Below are positions 5,933 to 11,102 of a stretch of 11,102 nucleotides of DNA, one piece after another. This DNA is from Eubacteriales Family XIII. Incertae Sedis bacterium (GTDB taxonomy: Bacteria; Bacillota; Clostridia; Peptostreptococcales; Anaerovoracaceae), in contig JAITKU010000223.1 of the NCBI GenBank assembly GCA_031278255.1, positions 1-11,102 of the forward strand, in the 5' to 3' direction. The position numbers were made by a program, and so were the translations under genes. Below the pieces are notes generated by a model, which was not told the DNA's origin, did not search any database, and saw only the letters and a list, made by a program, of their open reading frames with translations. Position 1 is the first letter of the stretch, and each line of letters starts with the position of its first letter.

Positions 5933-7218
5933 TTCAGGAATCCTTGATAATTCCGCATTACCATCTGCGATTCAAGCTGCTTCATCGTGTCGAGACCGAC
6001 GCCCACCGCTATGAGCAGGGAGGTGCCGCCGAAGCTGATCTGCAGCGCGGTCGCGCCCTGAATCAGCGTGGGGAGCGTCGCGATCACCGCGAGAAAGACG
6101 GCGCCGACAAAGGTTATGCGCGTCATAACCCTGTTCAGGTATTCCGTCGTCGCCCGTCCGGGCCTTATGCCGGGAACAAAGCCGCCGTTCGCCCGCATAT
6201 TGTCCGAAACCTCCTTGGGGTTGAAAGTCACCGCCGTATAGAAGTAGGTGAAAAACATGATGAGGATCACGTTCAACGCCCCGTAGGTCCATACGCCGAA
6301 GCCGCCGCCCGCGGGCGACAGCCAGTTTGTGATCCATTGCGAAACGCCGGACGTGGGCGACATGAAATATTGGATCGTAAGCGGGAATTGCAATATCGAA
6401 AGCGCGAATATGACGGGAATGACGCCCGCCTGATTGACCTTGATCGGGATATGCGTACTCTGTCCGCCGTACATCTTCCTGCCGACGACGCGCTTGGCGT
6501 ACTGCACGGGAATGCGCCGCTGGCCCTGCTGCACCTCCACGATGCCCACGACCACGATCAGCGCGAAGATCGCGAAGAGGATGAGGGAGATCAGCGAAAC
6601 CTGCCCCGCCCTGTACTGCACAAAGGAATTGTACACGGCAAAGGGCGCGCGCGCGATAATGCCCCCGAAGATGATCAGCGATATGCCGTTGCCTATGCCG
6701 TTCTCGTTGATCTGCTCGCCGAGCCACATCAGGAAAGCCGTGCCCGCCGTCAGCGTCAGCACGATAACCGCATACGAGAAGAAGCCCGCGTCCGCTTGGA
6801 TCGCCGGCCGAAACAGCCCCACCGTCATGCCGATGGCCTGAATGAAAGCCAGAATGACCGTCAGATAGCGCGTGTACTGCGCGATCTTCTTCCGGCCCTC
6901 CGTCCCCTCCTTGGCCAGGGCCTCCAGATAGGGGATGGCGATGGTCAGAAGCTGCAGGATGATGGATGCCGTAACGTAAGGCGTAATGCTCAGGGCAAAG
7001 ATCGTGAAGTTGCTGAAAGCGCCGCCCGAGAAAAAGTTAAAAAATTCAAAGAGTCCGCCGCCGCCGCTGAACATGCCCTCCAGTTCGTCCCTGTCGATGA
7101 ACGGCACGGGGATGTTGGCGCCCACGCGAAACACAAGAAGCATCAGAAGCGTAAAGATCATCTTTTTTCGGATATCCGCGACTTTCCAAGCCTGGGCGAC
7201 CGTCTTTAGCATATTCAT
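5929..7218 (-). CDS. secY: Protein translocase channel subunit SecY
   Basis: SecY is the ten-helix channel of the SecYEG translocon through which secreted and membrane proteins pass. The 429-residue product has hydrophobic segments near 20-38, 72-95, 116-136, 148-168, 178-195, 208-230, 264-285, 310-333, 368-388 and 396-411. The glycine-rich plug region is near 55-70. Cytoplasmic loop C4 contains RRIPVQYAKR (234-243), and loop C5 contains GGFVPGIRPG (345-354), whose R352 corresponds to the essential arginine used with SecA. It ends LESQMVMRNYQGFLK, typical of Bacillota. The ATG overlaps the rplO stop in ATGA, and GAGGTG lies 8 nt further upstream inside rplO. A start at Met3 is possible but less well spaced. 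Confidence 0.98.
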   Translation of the reverse strand: MNMLKTVAQAWKVADIRKKMIFTLLMLLVFRVGANIPVPFIDRDELEGMFSGGGGLFEFFNFFSGGAFSNFTIFALSITPYVTASIILQLLTIAIPYLEALAKEGTEGRKKIAQYTRYLTVILAFIQAIGMTVGLFRPAIQADAGFFSYAVIVLTLTAGTAFLMWLGEQINENGIGNGISLIIFGGIIARAPFAVYNSFVQYRAGQVSLISLILFAIFALIVVVGIVEVQQGQRRIPVQYAKRVVGRKMYGGQSTHIPIKVNQAGVIPVIFALSILQFPLTIQYFMSPTSGVSQWITNWLSPAGGGFGVWTYGALNVILIMFFTYFYTAVTFNPKEVSDNMRANGGFVPGIRPGRATTEYLNRVMTRITFVGAVFLAVIATLPTLIQGATALQISFGGTSLLIAVGVGLDTMKQLESQMVMRNYQGFLK

Positions 7219-7661
7219 CCTACAATCACCTCTGCCTTACCGCCGGCGGCCTCGATCGTCGCTGCGGCGGCCTTGCTGAATTTGTGGGCTTTCACGGTGA
7301 GGTTTTTTTCAAGCGTGCCTTCGCCGAGGATCTTGACGCCGTTCAGGGGCTTTCTCACGATACGGTGACGGAGCAAGAGTTCCGGCGTGATCTCCGTGCC
7401 CGCCTCGAAGCGGTTGAGTTCCCCGACGTTCAATATCGCGTACTCTTTCTTCCATATGTTCGTGAAACCGCGTTTGGGTATGCGCCGGTAGAGGGGCATC
7501 TGGCCGCCCTCAAAACCCGGACGCGTGCCGCCGCCGCTTCTGGAATTCTGGCCGTTCATGCCGCGCCCGGCCGTCTTGCCCTGTCCGGTCGCCGTGCCTC
7601 TGCCCTTGCGCTTGGGCGCTTTCGTCGAGCCGGCGGGCTTTCTCAATTCATGCAATTTCAT
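7215..7661 (-). CDS. rplO: 50S ribosomal protein L15
   Basis: L15 has a long N-terminal tail buried in 23S rRNA and joins late in 50S assembly. The 148-residue product opens MKLHELRKPAGSTKAPKRKG and continues with the glycine- and basic-rich tail typical of the family. FEGGQMPLYRRIPKRGF (about 50-66) is the main signature, and the C-terminal globular part ends KAEVIVG. Start is the ATG at 7661, 24 nt after rpmD; its Shine-Dalgarno site is weak (GAGGAA), unlike its neighbours. Its TGA overlaps the secY start, the first of three consecutive four-base overlaps. Confidence 0.98.
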   Translation of the reverse strand: MKLHELRKPAGSTKAPKRKGRGTATGQGKTAGRGMNGQNSRSGGGTRPGFEGGQMPLYRRIPKRGFTNIWKKEYAILNVGELNRFEAGTEITPELLLRHRIVRKPLNGVKILGEGTLEKNLTVKAHKFSKAAAATIEAAGGKAEVIVG

Positions 7662-7685
7662 AGTGGTTTCCTCATACCTTGTATT

Positions 7686-7880
7686 CTACGCGTCCGGCGC
7701 GTCCGTCACCGTTACGAGATGCCGAACCTTCCTGACGGCGCCGCGGGTTTGCGGCGTGTCGGGCAATTCGACCTCGCTTTGCATCTTTCCCAGCCCCAGC
7801 GCTTCGACCGTCCTCCTTTGGGAGGGAGCGGCGCCGATGGGACTCTTCGTAAGCTTGATTCTGATGAGCTTATCAGCCAT
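7686..7880 (-). CDS. rpmD: 50S ribosomal protein L30
   Basis: L30 is a small peripheral 50S protein. The 64-residue product has the core IRIKLTKSPIGAAPSQRRTV (6-25), then LGLGKMQSEVELPDTPQTRG and the closing helix-strand ending VRHLVTV. It is four or five residues longer than the usual 59-60, the extra being a C-terminal TDAPDA-like tail. AGGAGG, which includes part of the TAG stop of rpsE, lies 9 nt before the ATG. The position between rpsE and rplO is standard for the spc operon. Confidence 0.97.
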   Translation of the reverse strand: MADKLIRIKLTKSPIGAAPSQRRTVEALGLGKMQSEVELPDTPQTRGAVRKVRHLVTVTDAPDA

Positions 7881-7893
7881 TTCGCTTAGCCTC

Positions 7894-8403
7894 CTATCCC
7901 AAGATTTCTTCTTTTGTCTTGCCCCTGAGCCTGCTGATCTGTTCGACGGTCTTGAGTTCGCGCAGACCCTCTATCGTCGCGTTGGCCATGTTGCAGGCGT
8001 TGTTCGAGCCGATGGATTTGGCCCGCACGTCTTTCACACCCGCGAGTTCAAGCACCATGCGCACCGAACTGCCGGCGATGACGCCCGTGCCGGGCGCCGC
8101 CGGGATGATGAGTACCTGTCCCGCGCCGAATATGCCGAGCGACCTGTGGGGGATCGTGGTTCCGACCATCGGAACGCGGATCAGCTTCTTCTTCGCGTCC
8201 TCTATGGCCTTGCGGACGGCCTCGGGTATCTCGCGCGCCTTTCCGAGCCCGACGCCCACGTGCCCCGCCTCGTCGCCGACGGCGACGGCCACGCTGAAAC
8301 GCATGTTTCTGCCGCCCTTGACCGTCTTGGCAACGCGCCTGATGCTGACGATGGATTCTTTCAGCTCCATGCCGGAGGCGTCTATGGTATTTTGCCGTAT
8401 CAT
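7894..8403 (-). CDS. rpsE: 30S ribosomal protein S5
   Basis: S5 sits on the solvent side of the 30S near the mRNA entry and affects decoding accuracy. I use the ATG at 8403 (169 residues, MIRQNTIDASGMELKES). GGAGGG lies just upstream, continuous with the TAA of rplR. An in-frame ATG at 8439 would add 12 residues, overlap rplR by 23 nt and translate through the binding site, so I rejected it. The double-stranded-RNA-like S5 domain begins near 13 (VSIRRVAKTVKGGRNMRFSV) and the C-terminal domain carries IIPAAPGTGVIAGSSVR. The tail KLRGK-like RLRGKTKEEILG matches B. subtilis S5 (166 residues). Confidence 0.97.
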   Translation of the reverse strand: MIRQNTIDASGMELKESIVSIRRVAKTVKGGRNMRFSVAVAVGDEAGHVGVGLGKAREIPEAVRKAIEDAKKKLIRVPMVGTTIPHRSLGIFGAGQVLIIPAAPGTGVIAGSSVRMVLELAGVKDVRAKSIGSNNACNMANATIEGLRELKTVEQISRLRGKTKEEILG

Positions 8404-8416
8404 ACTCTGCCCCTCC

Positions 8417-8782
8417 TTAGAATTTAAGCCCGGCTTCACGAGCCTTGTCGGCCAGCTCTTTCACCCGTCCGTGGTATAGGAAACCGCCCCTGTCGAACGC
8501 GACCTCTTGGATGCCCTTTTCGATCGATTTCTTCGCTATGGCTTCGCCGACCAGCCCCGCGGCTTCCTTGTTGCCGCCGCAACCGATCCGGCTCTTGATC
8601 TCTTTCTCCAGTGTGGAGGCCGTCGCCAGCGTCGTGCCGTTCACGTCGTCTATAAGTTGCGCGGACATGTTTTTCAGGCTTTTGTACACGCACAGCCTCG
8701 GCTTTTCGGGCGTGCCGCGCAGGGTCTTTCTGATCCGCCTGTGCCGCGCGAGGCGCTTGTCGTTTCTGCTTTCTTTCGCCAC
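8417..8782 (-). CDS. rplR: 50S ribosomal protein L18
   Basis: L18 binds 5S rRNA with L5 and L25-type proteins and anchors it in the central protuberance. The 121-residue product has the basic N-terminal tail (KRLARHRRIRKTLRGT), PRLCVYKSLKNMSAQLIDD at about 28-46, and the conserved C-terminus FDRGGFLYHGRVKELADKAR ending AGLKF. The start is a GTG (8782-8780). AGGAGG (8794-8799) lies 11 nt upstream and runs out of the TAG stop of rplF. An ATG directly after that site is in another frame, so GTG is the only sensible start and it aligns with family N-termini. Confidence 0.97.
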   Translation of the reverse strand: MAKESRNDKRLARHRRIRKTLRGTPEKPRLCVYKSLKNMSAQLIDDVNGTTLATASTLEKEIKSRIGCGGNKEAAGLVGEAIAKKSIEKGIQEVAFDRGGFLYHGRVKELADKAREAGLKF

Positions 8783-8797
8783 TTTATCTTCATCCTC

Positions 8798-9340
8798 CTA
8801 TTTCTTGCCCGTCTTGCCCTCTTTCCTGCGGATCACCTCGTTCTCATAGCGGATGCCCTTGCCCTTGTAGGGTTCCGGGGGTCTGAAAGACCGCACGACG
8901 GCGGCGTAATTGCCCACGACGGACTTGCTGATACCCTTTACGAGTATCTCCGTGGGACTCGGCGTTTCCGTCGAGATTCCCGCGGGGTCCTTGAGTTCGA
9001 CGGGATGCGAATATCCGAGGCTCAACACGAGCGCATCGCCTTTCTTTTCGGCCCTGTACCCCACGCCGTTTATTTGAAGCTTCTTCACAAAGCCGTCCGT
9101 TACGCCCGTCACCATGTTCGCGATCAAGCTCCTCGACAGTCCGTGTGCGGAGCGCGCGGTCTTGCCGTCGCCCGCGCACGTCACAAGAAGCGCGCCGTCT
9201 TTCAATTCCAGCTTGATCAGCGCGCTGATCTTCTCCCGCAACTCGCCTCCCGGTCCCTTTACGGAAACCGTGTTGTCCGCGTCCACCTCGATCGCGACGC
9301 CGGCGGGGATCACGACGGGTTTTTTACCGATTCTCGACAT
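8798..9340 (-). CDS. rplF: 50S ribosomal protein L6
   Basis: L6 lies near the factor-binding site and sarcin-ricin loop of the 50S. The product is 180 residues from the ATG at 9340 (MSRIGKKPVVIPAG), the near-universal L6 N-terminus. A possible GTG at 9358 would add six residues, but those codons are the ribosome binding site itself (GGAGGAGGGG), so it is rejected. The two L6 alpha-beta repeats are visible: VKGPGGEL near 27-34 in the first, and VGYRAEKKGDALVLSLGYSHP in the second, with the C-terminal signature PEPYKGKGIRYENEVIRRKEG. It follows rpsH by 11 nt, with the rpsH stop touching the binding site. Confidence 0.98.
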   Translation of the reverse strand: MSRIGKKPVVIPAGVAIEVDADNTVSVKGPGGELREKISALIKLELKDGALLVTCAGDGKTARSAHGLSRSLIANMVTGVTDGFVKKLQINGVGYRAEKKGDALVLSLGYSHPVELKDPAGISTETPSPTEILVKGISKSVVGNYAAVVRSFRPPEPYKGKGIRYENEVIRRKEGKTGKK

Positions 9341-9351
9341 TTCCCCTCCTC

Positions 9352-9750
9352 CTACCACACATAACAGATCACTTCGCCGCCCACGCCCAGCTTGCGGGCA
9401 TCCTTGTCGCTGATCACGCCGCTCGAGGTGGAGATAATGGCTATGCCGAGACCGCCCAGCACCTTGGGAACATCGTCCGCCTTGGCGTATACCTTGAGGC
9501 CCGGCTTCGATATCTTCTTGATGCCGCTGATCACCTTTTCCTTGCCGCCGCCGTATTTCATCTGAATGCGAAGCACGCCCTGCTTATTGTCCTCGATCAC
9601 GTCAAAACCCCTTATATAACCCTCCGCCGTCAGGATCCCGGCTATGGATTTCTTCATCTTCGACGCGGGAACATCGACGGTCGTATGCCCTACCGTATTC
9701 GCGTTCCTTATCCTTGTGAGCATATCCGCAATGGGGTCAGTCATTGTCAC
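9352..9750 (-). CDS. rpsH: 30S ribosomal protein S8
   Basis: S8 is a primary 16S rRNA binder of the 30S platform and, in E. coli, the repressor of the spc operon. I start it at the GTG at 9750 (132 residues, MTMTDPIADMLTRIRNAN), which equals the B. subtilis length and places AGGAGGT (9759-9765) 8 nt upstream. The ATG at 9756 (134 residues, MAVTMTDP) is the alternative, but only 2 nt separate it from that site; the ATG at 9744 is 14 nt away. The C-terminal RNA-binding signature GIAIISTSSGVISDKDARK and ending GGEVICYVW are intact. The 28-nt gap after rpsN is the longest in this part of the operon. Confidence 0.95.
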   Translation of the reverse strand: MTMTDPIADMLTRIRNANTVGHTTVDVPASKMKKSIAGILTAEGYIRGFDVIEDNKQGVLRIQMKYGGGKEKVISGIKKISKPGLKVYAKADDVPKVLGGLGIAIISTSSGVISDKDARKLGVGGEVICYVW

Positions 9751-9784
9751 TGCCATGCACCTCCTAATATATTGCCCGGTACCC

Positions 9785-9970
9785 TTACCAGCTCGCCTTT
9801 TTCACGCCGGGGATCTCACCCTTGTAAGCCAGCTCCCTGAAGCAAATCCTGCATATCCCGTATTTCCGCAACACCGAATGCGGCCGGCCGCATATGCGAC
9901 ACCGCGTATACGCCCGCGTCGAAAACTTTGCTTTCCTCTGCTGTTTGATCTTGAGAGAGGTCTTTGCCAT
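9785..9970 (-). CDS. rpsN: 30S ribosomal protein S14, type Z
   Basis: S14 helps assemble the 30S head. This is the short zinc-binding type: 61 residues with C24, C27, C40 and C43 (CX2C-X12-CX2C), as in B. subtilis RpsN and unlike the roughly 89-100-residue zinc-free forms. The opening MAKTSLKIKQQRKAKFSTRA and the closing GEIPGVKKASW are family signatures. GGAGGG touches the TAG stop of rplE and lies about 8 nt before the ATG. Type Z S14 in the spc operon is usual for Gram-positives. Confidence 0.98.
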   Translation of the reverse strand: MAKTSLKIKQQRKAKFSTRAYTRCRICGRPHSVLRKYGICRICFRELAYKGEIPGVKKASW

Positions 9971-9982
9971 AGCCTTGCCCTC

Positions 9983-10525
9983 CTATTTCTCAAACGGCAT
10001 ACCGAGCAAAGACAGCAGGGCCGCCGCCTCTTCGTCGGTTTTTGCCGATGTCGTAAAGATGATGTTCATGCCTTTGACCTTGTCCACCCGGTCGTAGACG
10101 ATCTCGGGGAATATGGATTGCTCCTTGACGCCGAGCGAATAGTTGCCCCTGCCGTCGAAGGAATTCTTGCTGACGCCTCTGAAGTCCCGCACGCGGGGCA
10201 GCACGATGTTGAAGAACTTGTCCGCGAACACATACATGTTTTCGCCCCTGAGCGTGACCTTGCAACCCACGGACATGCCCTGACGCACCTTGAAATTCGC
10301 GATGGATTTCTTGGCCTTGGTCACGACGGGCCGCTGCCCGCTGATGAGCGCCAACTCCTCGACCGCGGTCTCCATGAGCTTCGTGTTGTCTTTCGCCTCT
10401 CCGAGACCCATGTTGATTGTAATCTTCTCTAATTTCGGAACCTGCATCGCATTGCTGTAATGAAACTTTTCGCGCAGAGCGGGAAAGGCTTCTTTCAGAT
10501 ATGCTTCTTTCATTCTCACCGCCAA
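9983..10525 (-). CDS. rplE: 50S ribosomal protein L5
   Basis: L5 binds 5S rRNA and forms part of the central protuberance, contacting S13 across the subunit bridge. I start it at a TTG (10525-10523), giving 180 residues that align with B. subtilis L5 (179) from the first residue. AAAGGGGG (10534-10541) lies 8 nt before it, against 20 nt for the in-frame ATG at 10513. Signatures include MQVPKLEKITINMGLGEA at about 27-44, RPVVTKAKKSIANFKVRQGM at 65-84, and PRVRDFRGVSKNSFDGRGNY in the central part, ending LLGMPFEK. All are intact. Confidence 0.97.
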   Translation of the reverse strand: MAVRMKEAYLKEAFPALREKFHYSNAMQVPKLEKITINMGLGEAKDNTKLMETAVEELALISGQRPVVTKAKKSIANFKVRQGMSVGCKVTLRGENMYVFADKFFNIVLPRVRDFRGVSKNSFDGRGNYSLGVKEQSIFPEIVYDRVDKVKGMNIIFTTSAKTDEEAAALLSLLGMPFEK

Positions 10526-10542
10526 GACACGCGCCCCCTTTC

Positions 10543-10848
10543 CTAATCGATCGCTTCGCCTGTTCTCTTGGAAATTCTGATTTTTTCACCGTTTTCAAAG
10601 CGATAGCCGATTCGCGTCGGCGCCTTTGCCTTGCTGTCGTAGTACATGACGTTGGATATATCGATCGGACCCTCTTGGTGCTTGATCTCGCTGGGGGTTT
10701 TCCGCGTCTGCTTCGCGTGCTTCGTCTGGATGTTCACGCCCTCCACGATGAGCTTGCCCGCCTTGGGTATCGCTTTCAGCACCTTGCCGCGCTTGCCCTT
10801 ATCCTTGCCGGTAATGACCTGCACGGTGTCGTCTTTTTTAATCCGCAT
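10543..10848 (-). CDS. rplX: 50S ribosomal protein L24
   Basis: L24 starts 50S assembly by binding the 5' domain of 23S rRNA and ends up near the exit tunnel. The 101-residue product opens MRIKKDDTVQVITGKDKGKR, a KOW motif that runs to about residue 30, followed by VEGVNIQTKHAKQTRK and the C-terminal GYRFENGEKIRISKRTGEAI. GGAGGG, continuous with the TAG of rplN, lies before the ATG in a 13-nt gap. The next gene, rplE, follows after 17 nt. Order rplN-rplX-rplE is standard. Confidence 0.98.
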   Translation of the reverse strand: MRIKKDDTVQVITGKDKGKRGKVLKAIPKAGKLIVEGVNIQTKHAKQTRKTPSEIKHQEGPIDISNVMYYDSKAKAPTRIGYRFENGEKIRISKRTGEAID

Positions 10849-10861
10849 CTCTCGCGCCCTC

Positions 10862-11102
10862 CTACAATACTTCCGGCGCCAACGACACGATCTTCATGAA
10901 ACTCTTTTCGCGAAGTTCCCTTGCCACAGGCCCGAATATGCGGGTACCGACGGGATTCTTGTCCTCCTTGATGATCACCGCCGCGTTCTGATCGAATTTC
11001 ACATAGCTGCCGTCCGCGCGGCGGGCGCCGGTCTTGGTCCTGACCACGACCGCTTTTACGACCTCACCCTTCTTGACGACCCCGCCCGGCGTGGCCTGCT
11101 TG
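10862..11102 (-). CDS. rplN: 50S ribosomal protein L14, C-terminal part (start outside window)
   Basis: The window ends inside this gene. The visible 79 codons plus stop begin KQATPGGVVKKGEVVKAVVV and continue RTKTGARRADGSYVKFDQNA, ending FMKIVSLAPEVL, which is the C-terminal two thirds of L14 (122 residues in B. subtilis; about 43 are missing here). L14 contacts 16S rRNA at an intersubunit bridge and is the first gene of the classical spc operon. An internal GTG at 11047 falls inside the conserved core and is not the true start. The sequence shown has no damage; truncation is due only to the window edge. Confidence 0.97.
   Translation of the reverse strand, partial: KQATPGGVVKKGEVVKAVVVRTKTGARRADGSYVKFDQNAAVIIKEDKNPVGTRIFGPVARELREKSFMKIVSLAPEVL

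Noticed and set aside
5944..7209. 421-codon plus-strand open frame over secY
   Set aside because: Exactly mirrors secY; its charged, His/Arg/Asp-rich translation is typical of the antisense of a hydrophobic membrane protein.
8404..8439. N-terminal extension of rpsE by 12 residues
   Set aside because: It would overlap rplR and run through GGAGGG; the ATG at 8403 is correctly spaced from that site.
1..11102. CRISPR arrays, tRNA or rRNA genes, insertion sequence ends, defence or toxin-antitoxin modules
   Set aside because: None seen on either strand; gaps are short and filled with SD sites, and no repeated arrays are present.

Overview
This window is almost wholly a ribosomal-protein superoperon read on the minus strand: the spc block (rplN-rplX-rplE-rpsN-rpsH-rplF-rplR-rpsE-rpmD-rplO-secY-adk-map-infA-rpmJ) running straight into the alpha block (rpsM-rpsK-rpsD-rpoA-rplQ). 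The DNA is GC-rich by eye. The protein sequences, secY-adk-map-infA between rplO and rpmJ, a zinc-type S14, and rpsD inside the alpha block (not at a remote locus as in Bacillus subtilis) suggest a Gram-positive of the Clostridia type (Bacillota), probably one with few close cultured relatives. That placement is inference; no database could be searched.

Reading in the direction of transcription (high to low coordinates): rplN is cut by the right edge. Ribosomal genes then run with gaps of 11-28 nt to rplO. There the spacing changes: rplO, secY, adk and map overlap in succession by four bases (ATGA). Next come infA, the 37-residue rpmJ, rpsM, rpsK and rpsD. The longest gap inside the operon (107 nt) precedes rpoA, which starts with TTG. 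rplQ follows, and 7 nt after its stop comes an ornithine carbamoyltransferase gene (argF/arcB type) with no recognisable Shine-Dalgarno sequence. A hairpin with an interrupted T tract then probably ends the transcript. At the left edge a new minus-strand gene begins with its own TATAAT promoter and a GGAGG site; only its first 20 codons are present.

Most genes serve one programme, which is making ribosomes (S4, S5, S8, S11, S13, S14, L5, L6, L14, L15, L17, L18, L24, L30, L36), RNA polymerase alpha, initiation factor 1, the SecY translocon channel, adenylate kinase and methionine aminopeptidase. Argininine-pathway OTCase is the outsider. Translation signals are strong and regular: in seven junctions the upstream stop codon lies inside or directly against the next ribosome binding site (TAGGAGG or TAAGGAGG), which makes TAG the commonest stop among the 21 visible stops.

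I found no mobile element with ends, CRISPR array, tRNA or rRNA, and no gene-free stretch longer than about 175 nt. No previously undescribed system is evident. The points most worth a second look are the OTCase appended to the alpha operon, the regulatory stretch and gene start at the left edge, the stop/SD overlaps, and several non-ATG starts.
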